A stretch of DNA of 64,000 nt from an uncultured Acidobacteriota bacterium (GCA_951812665.1 CATOST010000009.1:1-64000), one strand, 5' to 3'. Numbered from the stretch's first letter, positions 35,040 through 45,324 are shown. Notes: generated from the sequence alone by a model not told the origin. Program-made: numbers and translations.

Positions 35040-36057
35040 ATGGCGATTCCTCCCGTCCTGGTCAGCATCGTCACCTACGACAGCGAGGCGCATCTGGACG
35101 CCTGCCTGCGCTCGGTGCGGGAGCAGGACGTTCCGGTGCAGATCCGCGTCTACGACAACGCCTCCCGAGACGACAGCTGCCGGGTGGCACTGAACCACGG
35201 GGCCCGGCTGCACCGTTCCAGCGAGAACCGGGGTTTCAGCCACGGTCACAATTTCCACCTTCGCCAGGGCGGGTTCGACCACGTCCTCATCCTGAATCCC
35301 GACGTCATTCTCTCCAAGCGGTACCTGAAGACGCTCACCGAATCCATGGCCGGCGTCAAGCGGGTGGGAATGGCCGGTGGGAAGCTGTTTCGCATGGATG
35401 CCGAAGGCCGTGCCGTTCATACGGGAGGGTATCCGGTACTGGACACGACCGGCATCTATTTCACTCCCACCCAGCGGCATTTCGACCGGGGCAGCCAGCA
35501 GCCGGACCGGGGCCAGTACGACCGGCGCCAACTGGTGTTCGGAATCAGCGGAGGCCGCGCTCCTCTGCACCCGCGAAATGCTGGAGGACGTCCGCTACGG
35601 GGACGAATACCTGGATCAGGAATTCTTCGCCTACCGGGAGGACGCGGATCTGGCCTGGAGGGCTCAACTCCGGGGGTGGCGGGCACTCTACGAACCGGCT
35701 GCCCAGGGCCTGCACCTGCGCCGGGTGCTCCCCTCTCGCCGCGCTCGTCTCGCCCCCCACATCAACTACCACTCGCTCAAGAACCGGTACCTGATGAGAA
35801 TCAAGAACCTGGACCCGGCAGTCCGGCGCAGGTGTTTCCCCTACATGTGGATTCGGGATCTGGGGATCATTGCGTACGTCCTCCTGCGTGAGCGGTCTTC
35901 GTTGGGCGCCTTCCGGCAGGTGTGGAGGCTCAGGAAGCGCTTCCTCCGGAAACGGGAGTGGATTCAGGCTTCGCGCCGAGTGCCGGCGGATTCCGTCTCC
36001 CGCTGGTTCTCGTTTCGTCCCCTTGCCCAGGATCTGGAGCCGTCCGATTTCGCGTGA
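35040..36057 (+). pseudogene. Family 2 glycosyltransferase with a single-base frameshift
   Basis: The first part (35040 to about 35550) encodes PVLVSIVTYDSEAHLDACL, VRVYDNAS-like and HVLILNPDV motifs. The second part, in the next frame from about 35551 to 36057, continues AALLCTREMLEDVRYGDEY and DQEFFAYREDADLAWRAQLRGW, the acidic motif of the same family. The join falls in AGCGGAGGCCGC, where one extra G would explain the shift. If repaired it would be a normal protein of about 338 residues. It may be a sequencing error or a real inactivation. It is the second transferase of the export cluster, past the R-M pair. Confidence 0.8.
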
Positions 36058-36117
36058 CTCGGCCGGTCTCTCGGGGGTGCGGGACTTGTTTGGCAGGGGC
36101 GTAGTAGAGTACGCCGC

Positions 36118-37656
36118 ATGTTTCAACAGAAATTGTCTTCCAGGTGTCGTTCCATCGTCTCTCTGGGTTCATTCCTCTTGGTTCTGATGATTGGCTTGTT
36201 TGCAGGCGCCTCCTGCGCCGGCCCCGGCGACGAGCCCGCGTCCAAACCCATCCCGGAAGCCAAGGACCAGGATATCGGCAGCCTGGGCGTGGCGGGTTAC
36301 GCCAAGCTTCTCTGCTCTTCGGTCTTCGTCTCGAAAATGGAAGACGAGGTGGCGATCGAACACAGCCGCAGAGTCACACGAGCGTTGGTGCGCCTCCCGG
36401 CCCAGGACATGGCGCAGGTCACCGAGTCCATCGACCATGAGAACCGTCTGGTTCGGGCCACTCTGCGTGGCTCCCTCACGCGGACGGCCAAGCTCTATGG
36501 GGACCAGGGTTGCATCATCCATCCCGAAGACCACGAAGGCATCTATTTCGATCCGGTTCCGGTCCGAACCTCTCTTCCCGATGCGGAAACCCTGCCCTGG
36601 CCCATGGGCGATCTCCTGCCGGACGATCCGCTGCCCTCCGAGGTGGACGAGGAGAAGCTGAAGGCGGCGGTGGAAGTGGCCTTCGAGCCGCCGTCTCGAA
36701 CCGCCGGCCTGGTGGTGGTCTACAAGGGCCGGCTGGTGGCCGAGCGCTACGCCGAAGGCATCACCAAGGACACGCTGATGGAGAGCTGGTCCCAGGGGAA
36801 GAGCCTGACCGGGACGCTCATCGGCCGCCTCGAGCAGGAAGGTCTGCTGAAGCTGGAGGCTCCGGCTCCGGTCCCCGAGTGGCAGGGGCCCGGCGACGAA
36901 CGGTCCAAGATCACCATCGCCGACTTGATGCGGATGTCCAGCGGACTCGAGTTCACGCTCTACGAGAGGCTGGTGACCAGTCCCGAAGGGCGCTCGGAGG
37001 TGGGTCCCGAGTACCCGGATCACTACTACCCCTATGTGGGCGCCATCGACGTCTTTCGCTACGTGGTGAGCCGGCCCCTCCAGTTCCCGCCCAACACGGT
37101 GGGCCGCTACCGCAACTGCGATCCCCTGACCTTGGGCTACATCGTCAAAAGGACCGTCCACGAACAGGGCCAGGAGTATCTGACCTACCCCCAGCGGGCC
37201 CTCTTCGACCAGATCGGGATCCGGCGCATGGTCTTGGACACCGACCCCTATGGAAACTTCGTCCTCTCCGGCTACGAGCACGGAACGCCGCGGGACTGGG
37301 CCCGGATCGGCCTCCTCTACCTGCAAAGAGGGATGTGGCAGGGGAAGCGGCTCCTCTCCGAGGAGTTCGTCGACTTCGTGCAGACTCCGGCCCCGGCCTG
37401 GAAGAACGAGGAGAACCGGGGCGAGAGCGTGCCCCGGTACGGCGGCATGTGGTGGGTCAACACCAAGAGGAACTGGGCAGCGCCGGAGGACGCCTATTAC
37501 GCGGCCGGGGCCGGTGGACAGAGCACGGTGGTGATTCCGTCCCGCAACCTGGTTCTGGCCCGGCTCACGGACTATGACGACTCCCTGGAGGCGCACAGCA
37601 AGTCCAAGGTCAACCAGGCGTTGGAAGGTATCCTGGCCGCGATCGGCACCGAGTAG
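36118..37656 (+). CDS. Serine hydrolase of the beta-lactamase/DD-peptidase fold, lipoprotein
   Basis: The 512-residue product has a signal ending in a lipobox-like GASC (Cys33). The catalytic S225-x-x-K228 is in ESWSQGKSLTG and Y331-x-N333 in GRYRNCD, with a third motif AGAGGQ near residue 463. These match class C beta-lactamase-like enzymes, including esterases and 6-aminohexanoate-dimer hydrolases. The first about 170 residues are an unassigned N-terminal region. True beta-lactam hydrolysis cannot be inferred. It is a single gene. Confidence 0.88.
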   Translation: MFQQKLSSRCRSIVSLGSFLLVLMIGLFAGASCAGPGDEPASKPIPEAKDQDIGSLGVAGYAKLLCSSVFVSKMEDEVAIEHSRRVTRALVRLPAQDMAQVTESIDHENRLVRATLRGSLTRTAKLYGDQGCIIHPEDHEGIYFDPVPVRTSLPDAETLPWPMGDLLPDDPLPSEVDEEKLKAAVEVAFEPPSRTAGLVVVYKGRLVAERYAEGITKDTLMESWSQGKSLTGTLIGRLEQEGLLKLEAPAPVPEWQGPGDERSKITIADLMRMSSGLEFTLYERLVTSPEGRSEVGPEYPDHYYPYVGAIDVFRYVVSRPLQFPPNTVGRYRNCDPLTLGYIVKRTVHEQGQEYLTYPQRALFDQIGIRRMVLDTDPYGNFVLSGYEHGTPRDWARIGLLYLQRGMWQGKRLLSEEFVDFVQTPAPAWKNEENRGESVPRYGGMWWVNTKRNWAAPEDAYYAAGAGGQSTVVIPSRNLVLARLTDYDDSLEAHSKSKVNQALEGILAAIGTE

Positions 37657-37730
37657 GACTGGTCCCACTCCCTTGCCGTCCGGCAAGATCGAGCGGGCCG
37701 ACCCTCAAAGGGACGACCACTTCGGACCCG

Positions 37731-38000
37731 TCAGGGGTTCGATTCCCGGATCAACGCCTCCACGGTCCTTTCCAGACAGGAGATGCGGTGCTTCAGATCC
37801 GCATGGGACAGCCGGAGCATGGCCTTGACCAGGGAGAGTTCCACCGACATTTCCTGACGGATGCCTCCGAGGCCTTTTTCCAGGTTCATTTCTCCTTCGG
37901 CCACAAGCTGGATCTCGTCCCGTAAGGCTTCGCCCACCACGTCGAAATGGCGCCGGGTTTCGGTCAGCTGCTCAACGAAGTTTCGGTAGTCCTGGTTCAT
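37731..38000 (-). CDS. Small coiled-coil protein of unknown function
   Basis: The 89-residue product is soluble, rich in Glu, Leu and Arg, with heptad-like spacing over most of its length (FVEQLTETRRHFDVVGEAL, then LKHRISCLERTVEALI). Proteins of this style are often called methyl-accepting or structural small proteins, but no family is certain. It lies about 150 bases after the tsaD stop in the same direction, so it may be co-transcribed with tsaD. Confidence 0.55.
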   Translation of the reverse strand: MNQDYRNFVEQLTETRRHFDVVGEALRDEIQLVAEGEMNLEKGLGGIRQEMSVELSLVKAMLRLSHADLKHRISCLERTVEALIRESNP

Positions 38001-38147
38001 AGCCTTTTCCGGTCATGCGGCCTCGGCCGCGATTGTGGGGAGGCGAAGCAGAAGATTCCCCGTTGGGAGAGGTGCATCAGTCAACCAAACGACGGGGGGA
38101 GCCAAAACACGAATTTGCTGTTCGGGCGCCGTACGGGAGAAACCGGT

Positions 38148-39188
38148 TCAGACGGGCAGATTGGGCTCGGCGGTCAGGTCCCACGAATCCTGCTCCCCTG
38201 CGGCGAGGCGCCGGTGTCCGGTGGCGGCGATCATGGCCGCGTTGTCGGTGGAAAGAAGTAGGGAAGGAAAGTAGACGGGAGCGCGGTCCCGGAAATAGTC
38301 TGCTGCCCGGCGGCGGAGTTCGCTATTGGCCGAGACTCCGCCCGAGATCTGAAGGGAACGCACGTCGTGTCGTTTCCAGGCTTTTTCCAGCCGATCCAGA
38401 AGCTGGTCCACGACGCATTTCTGGTAGCTGGCCACCAGGTCCAACAACGCCGTCGGCATCCGCTCCGGACGCTTGGCGTATTCAGGCTCCACGGGATTGA
38501 TCTCCGCCAACCGGCAATGGCGAAGGGCCGCCGTCTTGATTCCGCTGAAGCTGAAGTCCAGCGCTCCGCTCTTGATTCTCGGGAGCGAAAACCTCACCGC
38601 TTTCGGGTTCCCCAGCGGGGCCAGACGATCGATGACGGGGCCCCCGGGGTATCCCAGGCCCAGCGCCTTCGAGAGCTTGTCCAGGGCTTCACCGGCGGCA
38701 TCGTCTCGGGTTCGAGAGATTTCTCGACAGGAATTCTGATTCTCCAGATAGAAGAGGCTCGTGTGCCCACCCGACACCACCAGGGCCAGGGCCGGAAGCT
38801 CCGCCTCCGGATGCTCCAAGGGGACAGATCGAATATGCCCTTCCAGGTGGTTGACCCCCACCAGGGGAATCTCCAGCGCGAAGGCCAGGGCCTTGGCGTA
38901 GGCCATTCCGACCAGCAGAGCTCCCACCAGACCCGGGCCCCGGGTCACGGCGATGCCGTCCACCCGTTCCCAAGCCGACCTCCGGTTCCAGGCCCGTTCC
39001 AGACAGAGATCGACGACGGTGTTGATGTTGGACACGTGTTCCCGGCTGGCCAATTCCGGGACCACCCCCCCGTAGACGGAGTGGACGTCCACCTGGGAGG
39101 CCACCACGCTGGAGAGGATCGTTCGTCCGTCTTCGACCAGCGCCGCCGCGGTCTCGTCGCAGCTGGTCTCAATCCCCAGAACGATCAC
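38148..39188 (-). CDS. tsaD: tRNA N6-adenosine threonylcarbamoyltransferase TsaD
   Basis: The 346-residue product has the full ASKHA/Kae1 pattern: [15 protein letters not shown] (5-19), metal ligands H114 and H118 in [44 protein letters not shown], and [15 protein letters not shown]. TsaD, with TsaB and TsaE, transfers threonylcarbamoyl to A37 of ANN-reading tRNAs. The length equals that of the family. Its start overlaps the 3' end of mtnA by 20 bases, so both are read from one transcript. The partners tsaB and tsaE are not in this window. Confidence 0.97.
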   Translation of the reverse strand: MIVLGIETSCDETAAALVEDGRTILSSVVASQVDVHSVYGGVVPELASREHVSNINTVVDLCLERAWNRRSAWERVDGIAVTRGPGLVGALLVGMAYAKALAFALEIPLVGVNHLEGHIRSVPLEHPEAELPALALVVSGGHTSLFYLENQNSCREISRTRDDAAGEALDKLSKALGLGYPGGPVIDRLAPLGNPKAVRFSLPRIKSGALDFSFSGIKTAALRHCRLAEINPVEPEYAKRPERMPTALLDLVASYQKCVVDQLLDRLEKAWKRHDVRSLQISGGVSANSELRRRAADYFRDRAPVYFPSLLLSTDNAAMIAATGHRRLAAGEQDSWDLTAEPNLPV

Positions 39189-40220
39189 CAGCAGCCTTCC
39201 GGTAGAGGCCGGCCAGCGACTCGACGTAAGGCGATCGGGCCACGCCCTCCTCGGTGATGATGCCGTCGACCAGGCGGTTGGGAGTCACGTCGAAGGCGGG
39301 GTTGGCGACCTGGACGGTCTCGGGAGCCAGGTCCTGTCCGGCCATCCGGGTGATCTCGGCCACGTCCCGCTCCTCGATCGGGATCTGGGCGCCCGTGGGT
39401 GTGCCCATATCGATGGTGGAGAGAGGGGCGGCCACGTAGAAGGGGATCCCATGCTCCCTGGCCAGCACGGCGACGCCGTAGGTGCCGATCTTGTTGGCGG
39501 TGTCGCCGTTGGCGGCGATCCGGTCGGCGCCCACCACCACGGCCTGGATTCTTCCCGCCTGCATGAAATAGCCCGCCATGTTGTCGGTGATGAGGGTGCA
39601 GGGAATGTCTTCCCGGACCATCTCCCAGGAGGTGAGACGCGCCCCTTGCAGAAAAGGCCGTGTCTCGTCGGCGAAGACCTGGATGCCCTTCCCGGCCTCG
39701 ACCGCCGCGCGGATGACCCCCAGCGCCGTTCCGTATCCGGCCGTGGCCAGGGCGCCGGCATTGCAGTGGGTCAGCACGGTCGAGCCCTGCGCGAGCAACT
39801 GCTGTCCGTGGCGGCCGATTCGTTGGTTGATCTCGATGTCCTGCCGGTGCATCTCCTGGGCTTCCCTCGCCAAGGCGTCCTGAACCTCGGCCAGAGAACC
39901 GCCGTGGGCCCGGAACACCCGGTCCATCCGTTCAATGCCCAGAACAGGTTCCTGGCGGTGGGCCGGGTCACCCGGATGGTCTCGCAGATGTTCTGCCATG
40001 CCGATTCCAGATCCTCGTCGGACCTCAGGTTCTTCACCCCCAACGCCAGGCCCATGGCGGTGGCCACGCCGATGGCCGGGGCTCCCCGGATCACCATGCT
40101 CCGGATGGCCTCGGCCACCCCTTCGACGGTGGTGTAGGTGTTGTAGATCTCCTGGGTCGGAAGCAGGCGCTGGTCGATCATGACCACGCCCTCGTCGGTC
40201 CACTCGATTGTGCGAATCAT
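39169..40220 (-). pseudogene. mtnA: Methylthioribose-1-phosphate isomerase (MtnA) with a single-base frameshift
   Basis: The N-terminal part, from the ATG at 40220, encodes [37 protein letters not shown] and ARNLFWAL. The reading frame shifts near 39934, and the remainder runs in the neighbouring frame: [29 protein letters not shown] with the catalytic cysteine, and [21 protein letters not shown] with the catalytic aspartate. One missing G (GCATTGAACGG for GCATTGGAACGG) accounts for the shift. All active-site parts are intact, which favours a sequence error over decay. MtnA isomerises methylthioribose-1-phosphate in methionine salvage. Confidence 0.88.
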
Positions 40221-40416
40221 GGGCACAACTTACACCAAGCCCCCGAAATCGGGCAACGACCCCAACGCCTCTTGGCCCAACCTGCGCCGATTCTTCACTC
40301 TCACTTCTCACTCCTCACGCGTCCTGGAATCGGTCGAATTTGCAATGGATGGGGGTAGGTGCGACCGTTGTGGTCGCCCTCCCCGGTCCGATCAGTAAGG
40401 GGCGACAGCGGATAGC

Positions 40417-40442
40417 GGGCACCCACAAGGGGTGCCCCTACG
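40417..40442. repeat. Dispersed palindromic repeat (GGGCACCC type), copy 2
   Basis: This element is nearly identical to the one at 6244-6269 (GGGCACCCACAAGGGG, then TGCCCCTACG). It lies in the divergent region between mtnA and the S9 peptidase. The surrounding 300 bases (40221-40533) hold no other recognised feature. Confidence 0.6.
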
Positions 40443-40533
40443 TCATTCCTTCCTCTTGTGGAGTCCCGAGGCGAAGCGCAGAATGATAGCGGTTCACGAG
40501 ACGGCGTCGAATGGTGCGGGCAGGGTTGCGGAA

Positions 40534-42606
40534 ATGGTCATGCTTCGGTCCTTCCTTCTGATTGTCAGTTTGTCGCTCTGGGCTGGTCTGCCCCTCCATC
40601 CACGGCTCTGGGCCAGGGAACTGGAGCGATTCGAGCCCCGGGACGTCTTCGAGTTGGAATGGGCTTCCGATCCCCGTTTCACGCCGGACGGCCGCCGCGT
40701 GATCTACATGCGCAATTCCATGGACGTGATGACGGACCGGCGCCGGAGCAGCGTCTGGACCGTCGATTTGGATGGAACCGGCCATCGGCCGCTGCTCTCC
40801 GGCTCGGCCCGATACGCCTCTCCCCGCCTCTCGTCCGACGGAGGGCGGCTCCTGTACGTTTCCGACGCCGAGGGGAGTCCACAGCTCTATGTGATGTGGA
40901 TGGACACGCGGCAGACAGCGCGGCTGACCCACCTGACGCGGGCACCTTCGAACCCCGCCTGGTCCCCGGATGGGAAATGGATCGCCTTCACCCAGTTCGT
41001 GCCCGGGAACCGGCAACCGATGGTGCAGCTGCCGTCCCCGCCCGAAGGCGCCAAATGGGCCCCTCGGCCCCGGGAGATCCGGAGCGTTCAGTATCGCCGC
41101 GACGGCCAGGGATTGCTGGAGGAAGGGCAGGTCCAGCTCTTTCTCCTGGACGAGGACGGGGGCACGCCGCGGCAGCTCACCCGGGGGGAATACAACTCGG
41201 GTCCCCCGGTCTGGCTGCCTGAGAGCACCGGGATCCTGATCAGCTCCAATCGCTCCCCGAACTGGGAGTACGAACCCCGGGAGTCGGAACTCCACGAGGT
41301 GTCCCTGACGGGCGAAATCAGGACCCTGACCCACCGCAAAGGACCCGACTCGGACCCGGCCGTTTCTCCGGATGGCAAGACCATCGCCTACACCGGGTAT
41401 GACGACCTGGGATTGAGCTACGCCACCCGGGTTCTCTACCTCATGGATCGAGAGGGAGGCAATCGGCGGGCTCTGACTCAGGGCCTGGACCGTTCCGTCT
41501 CCAGTCCCCAGTGGCATCCCGACGGCGACGGCATTTACGTCCTTTACGGGGATGAGGGCTCGACTCGGGTCGCTCTGGTCGGCCTCGACGGCGAGATCAA
41601 TCCTGTGGTCAACGACGCGGGCGGCCTCTCCCTGGGGCGCCCCTATGGGGCGGGCGCCTACCGGGCAGGACGGGATGGCGTCGTCTACACAGCCGCATCG
41701 ACCCAAAGACCTCCTGACGTGGGTTTCGCTCCCGCCGCCGGCAAGGCCCGTCGTCTGACCCGTCTGAACCAGGACCTGCTGACCCACAGGACGCTGGGTC
41801 CGGTGGAGCCGATCACTTATGACTCGCCGGTGGACGGCCGTCCCATCGACGGCTGGATCATCAAGCCTCCCGATTTCGATCCGTCCCGGAAGTATCCCCT
41901 GATCCTGGAAATCCACGGAGGTCCCTACGCCTATTACGGACCCTATTTCAGTGTCGAGCTTCAACTGATGTCCTCGGCCGGCTACGTGGTGCTCTACACG
42001 AATCCCCGGGGCAGCACCGGCTACGGCGCCCGGTTCGCCAACCTCATCCACCAGAACTACCCGAGCCAGGACTACGACGATCTGATCGGGGGCGTGGACT
42101 TCGTGCTGGAACAAGGCTATGTGGATTCGAACAACCTTTTCGTGACCGGTGGTTCCGGGGGAGGGGTCCTCACGGCCTGGATCGTGGGCAAGACGGACCG
42201 TTTCCGGGCGGCGGTGGCGTCCAAGCCGGTCATCAACTGGATCAGCGTCAGCGGCACCAGCGACATCTACGTCACCTTCAGCAAGTATTGGATGCCGGCC
42301 CCGGTCTGGGAGGACTACGAGACCTACTGGAAGTACTCTCCGCTCTCCCTGGTGGGAAACGTCACGACACCCACCATGCTGCTCACCGGAGAGTCGGACC
42401 TGCGGACGCCCATCTCGGAGACGGAGCAGTACTATCAAGCCCTCAAACTACGCAAGGTGGACACGGCCATGGTGCGGATTCCCGGGGCGTCCCACGGCAT
42501 CGCCCAGCGTCCCAGCCATCTGGTCGCCAAGGTCAGCTATATCCTGGCCTGGTTCGAGAAATACCGCGTCGATGCCGGAGAGGGTCGGGGAGGAAACAGC
42601 CCGTGA
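40534..42606 (+). CDS. S9 family serine peptidase (prolyl oligopeptidase type), secreted
   Basis: The product has about 690 residues from the ATG at 40534, with a signal peptide (LRSFLLIVSLSLWAGL); upstream ATGs are open but weaker. A WD-like/TolB beta-propeller (about 35-410) has repeated SPDGKWIAF-type blades. The C-terminal alpha/beta-hydrolase has the nucleophile in GGSGGG, an aspartate in GESDLRTP and a histidine in GASHGI. This is the acylaminoacyl/dipeptidyl-peptidase-like S9 class that trims oligopeptides in the periplasm. It lies 19 bases upstream of the hydroxyacid dehydrogenase gene. Confidence 0.92.
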   Translation: MVMLRSFLLIVSLSLWAGLPLHPRLWARELERFEPRDVFELEWASDPRFTPDGRRVIYMRNSMDVMTDRRRSSVWTVDLDGTGHRPLLSGSARYASPRLSSDGGRLLYVSDAEGSPQLYVMWMDTRQTARLTHLTRAPSNPAWSPDGKWIAFTQFVPGNRQPMVQLPSPPEGAKWAPRPREIRSVQYRRDGQGLLEEGQVQLFLLDEDGGTPRQLTRGEYNSGPPVWLPESTGILISSNRSPNWEYEPRESELHEVSLTGEIRTLTHRKGPDSDPAVSPDGKTIAYTGYDDLGLSYATRVLYLMDREGGNRRALTQGLDRSVSSPQWHPDGDGIYVLYGDEGSTRVALVGLDGEINPVVNDAGGLSLGRPYGAGAYRAGRDGVVYTAASTQRPPDVGFAPAAGKARRLTRLNQDLLTHRTLGPVEPITYDSPVDGRPIDGWIIKPPDFDPSRKYPLILEIHGGPYAYYGPYFSVELQLMSSAGYVVLYTNPRGSTGYGARFANLIHQNYPSQDYDDLIGGVDFVLEQGYVDSNNLFVTGGSGGGVLTAWIVGKTDRFRAAVASKPVINWISVSGTSDIYVTFSKYWMPAPVWEDYETYWKYSPLSLVGNVTTPTMLLTGESDLRTPISETEQYYQALKLRKVDTAMVRIPGASHGIAQRPSHLVAKVSYILAWFEKYRVDAGEGRGGNSP

Positions 42607-42625
42607 TGGAGGAGCAGTTCAGAAC

Positions 42626-43582
42626 ATGAAAGTCGTCATCACCCACAGGATTGGACCAGGATTCGTCGAGGAACTGCGGGAGAGCTTCCCGGAGGTCGAG
42701 TTTCGAACCGCCTATACGCCGGAGGAGCAGTTGCGGGAGGCCCCCGATGCCGAAGTCCAGTTCGGCCTGATCACGGAGGAAGTTCTCAAGGCGGCCCGCA
42801 AGCTCCGCTGGTTTCACTTCGTGGGGATCGGTTTTGACCACATTCTCAATAACGCCCCGGGACTCGTCGAGAGCGACGTGGTCATGACCAACGCCCGGGA
42901 GACCCACGTCATCGCCATGGCGGACCATGCCATGGCCATGGTCCTGGCCTTCGCCCACTGCGTCCCCGAGTTGCTGGAGGACCAGCGGGCGCGAAACTGG
43001 GACACCAACAAATATTTCGGCCGGATGACCGAGCTGGCCGGCACCACCATGGGGATCCTGGCCATGGGGGACATCGGAAAGGCCGTGGCCAAGCGGGCCG
43101 CCGGATTCGACATGGAGGTCTACGGCGTCGATGTCATGCAGATGGCTCCTCCGCCCGGGGTGCGGGAGGTGTGGGGTCCCGACCGCCTGGACGACATGCT
43201 GGCCATCAGCGACTGGTTCGTGGTGACGGCGCCGCTGGTCGATTCTACGCGCGGGCTGATCGACGCGGGCCGCCTGGCTCGTCTGAAGCGGGGCGCCCAC
43301 CTGGTCTTGGTTTCCCGTGGGGGGATCGTCGACGAAGACGCCCTGGCCGAGGCGATTCGCTCGGGACACCTGGGCGGCGCCGCGTTGGACGCCACCGAAC
43401 CTGAGCCGCCGGCCCCGGAGAGTCCGCTTTGGGACCTGCCCAACGTGATCATCTCGCCCCATGTCTCCGCCGACTCCCCCCAGATGTGGCAGCGCCGCCG
43501 GGAGATCTTCAAGGATAATCTGAGGCGCTACCTGGCCGGAGAACCGCTCCGGTTCGTCTGCGACAAGGCGAGGGGATTTTGA
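42626..43582 (+). CDS. D-2-hydroxyacid dehydrogenase
   Basis: The product has 318 residues from the ATG at 42626, after TGGAGGAG. The NAD-binding turn is GILAMGDIGKAVAKR, and the catalytic Arg, Glu and His lie in VLVSRGG, DATEPEPP and ISPHVS. This is the two-domain D-isomer-specific fold. It would interconvert a 2-keto and a D-2-hydroxy acid. It sits directly before the two aconitase X genes, so a joint catabolic pathway for a hydroxy acid or hydroxyproline-like compound is plausible. Confidence 0.92.
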   Translation: MKVVITHRIGPGFVEELRESFPEVEFRTAYTPEEQLREAPDAEVQFGLITEEVLKAARKLRWFHFVGIGFDHILNNAPGLVESDVVMTNARETHVIAMADHAMAMVLAFAHCVPELLEDQRARNWDTNKYFGRMTELAGTTMGILAMGDIGKAVAKRAAGFDMEVYGVDVMQMAPPPGVREVWGPDRLDDMLAISDWFVVTAPLVDSTRGLIDAGRLARLKRGAHLVLVSRGGIVDEDALAEAIRSGHLGGAALDATEPEPPAPESPLWDLPNVIISPHVSADSPQMWQRRREIFKDNLRRYLAGEPLRFVCDKARGF

Positions 43583-43625
43583 AGAGGGCGGGGAACGGGC
43601 ATATCAATATCGAGAGACAGGCCGC

Positions 43626-44867
43626 ATGAAGTTGACGGAGGAACAGAAGGCCGTTCTCGAAGGAGAGCGTGGAAAACTTCTGTCCCGGTATCTCGAATGG
43701 TCGATCCTTTGGGGAGAGGCGCTGGGCGCCACTCGGCTGGTGCCCGTCACCAACGTCCACTGTATCCTGAGGACGCCTTGCCTGAAGGGAATCTCGGAGC
43801 GGACGCTGGACACCTACCTGGACGAGTTCCGGGAGCTGTGCAGCCACCAGGTCGAGTGCATCACCCTCACCCACGCCAATTGCACCGACCTGGCCGTCCT
43901 GCGGGAGAAGGGGCTGACGGAGAAGGAACTGAACTTTCAGCAGGAACTGCACGCCATGGCCGCCCGCGCCGGGGTGCGGACGACCTGGTCGTGTGCTCCG
44001 TACCAGGTGGGAGCGGTTCCCGAGTTCGGTGAGATCTGTGCCTGGACCGAGTCTTCGGCCGTGGTCTACTCCAACGCCATGCTGGGAGCCCGCACCAACC
44101 GCAACGGCATGGAGAGTTCGCTGGCGGCGGCGTTCCTGGGCTGGGTCCCCGAGTTCGGCGCCCTGCTGGACCAGAATCGCAAGGCGGCGGTGCGAGTTGA
44201 GCTCCGGGTCGAAATGCAATCGGTCAGCGACTGGGGCCCCCTCGGTTATTACGTGGGGGAGCAAGCCGGCTCGCGAATTCCCGTGCTCGAAGGGATCGAG
44301 CGAATCGCACCGGCCGAGGCCAAGCAGCTCTCGGCCTCTCTGCCTTATGCTGGCCGGGGCACCACCATGTTCCACATCGCGGGCTTGACGCCCGAAGCGC
44401 CCACGGTGGACGAGGCGCTGGACCCGGGCCAGTCGGTCGAATCGCTGAGCTTCGACCGGGACGACCTCCGGACCACGTACCGGAAGATGAACCGGATGGA
44501 GAAGGGAGAACCCATCGACACGGTGGCTCTGGGATGTCCCTTCAGTTCCCTGGACGAGCTCCGGGAGATCTCCCGGGTATTGTCCCACCAGCGAGTGGCT
44601 CCGGGAGTGAAGCTCATCGTCTGCACCTCCCGGCACACGCTGGTCGACGCCCGGAGCCAGGGGTACGCCGGGGTGATCGAGGAGGCCGGTGGGCACATTC
44701 TGTCGGACATCTGCCCCGGCGCCCTGGGCCACGCGCGTCCCCGCAACTACGTCTCCAACTCGTTCAAGCAGGCGTTTTACGGCCGCAGCGCGTTGGCCTC
44801 GCGCACCGGGGTCCTGCCCCTTGAGGGCTGCATCGATGCGGCCGTCACGGGAAGGTGGCTCGTCTGA
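43626..44867 (+). CDS. Aconitase X catalytic (large) subunit
   Basis: The 413-residue product matches the AcnX catalytic region: LTEEQKAVLEGERG start, NAMLGARTNRNGMESSLAAA, VALGCPFSSLDELREI, VCTSRHT and SDICPGAL, with cysteines that could hold an iron-sulfur cluster. AcnX enzymes dehydrate hydroxy acids: cis-3-hydroxy-L-proline in some bacteria, or phosphomevalonate in archaea. The swivel subunit is encoded next and overlaps by 13 bases. Which substrate is used here is unknown; the neighbouring dehydrogenase favours a small-acid pathway. Confidence 0.93.
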   Translation: MKLTEEQKAVLEGERGKLLSRYLEWSILWGEALGATRLVPVTNVHCILRTPCLKGISERTLDTYLDEFRELCSHQVECITLTHANCTDLAVLREKGLTEKELNFQQELHAMAARAGVRTTWSCAPYQVGAVPEFGEICAWTESSAVVYSNAMLGARTNRNGMESSLAAAFLGWVPEFGALLDQNRKAAVRVELRVEMQSVSDWGPLGYYVGEQAGSRIPVLEGIERIAPAEAKQLSASLPYAGRGTTMFHIAGLTPEAPTVDEALDPGQSVESLSFDRDDLRTTYRKMNRMEKGEPIDTVALGCPFSSLDELREISRVLSHQRVAPGVKLIVCTSRHTLVDARSQGYAGVIEEAGGHILSDICPGALGHARPRNYVSNSFKQAFYGRSALASRTGVLPLEGCIDAAVTGRWLV

Positions 44868-45280
44868 AAGAGAAACAGGTCATCCGCGGGAAGAGGATCG
44901 TGCCGGGACAGGCCAAGGGCCGGGCCATGGTGAGCGACACGCCTCTCTGTTTCCGGTCGGAATTCGATCCGGCCAGCGGCAAGGTGATCGACGTTGAGCA
45001 TCCGCTCTACGACCGGAACCTGTCGGGAAGGGTTCTGGTCATGCCCTCGGGCACCGGCTCGTCGGGCAACACCATGCACGTCCGGGTCGCCGGCATGGAG
45101 GGAACGGCGCCGGCCGCCCTCATCAACCTGGAGGCGGACCCGCCTTCGGTGCTTGGGTGCGTCATCGCCGGGATCCCCGTGATTCAGGTCGAACCCGCGG
45201 ACCTGAACTGGATCGCAGACGGGGACTGGGTGGAAGTCGATTCCGACCGGGAGACCGTCCGCGTTTACGAACCTCAGTGA
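44855..45280 (+). CDS. Aconitase X swivel (small) subunit
   Basis: The 141-residue product starts at GTG 44855 and overlaps the large subunit gene by 13 bases. It has the DUF126 pattern: IRGKRIVPGQAKGRAMVS, LSGRVLVMPSGTGSSGNT with the active-site SGTGSS serines, and AALINLEADPPSVLGCVIAGIPV. It forms the other half of the AcnX active site. The two-gene form is common in bacteria and archaea; some bacteria have a fused protein. Confidence 0.93.
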   Translation: MARLKEKQVIRGKRIVPGQAKGRAMVSDTPLCFRSEFDPASGKVIDVEHPLYDRNLSGRVLVMPSGTGSSGNTMHVRVAGMEGTAPAALINLEADPPSVLGCVIAGIPVIQVEPADLNWIADGDWVEVDSDRETVRVYEPQ

Positions 45281-45324
45281 CGAAAGTCGGATTGCACCCC
45301 GGTTGGGTGTAGGAGGAATCAATC

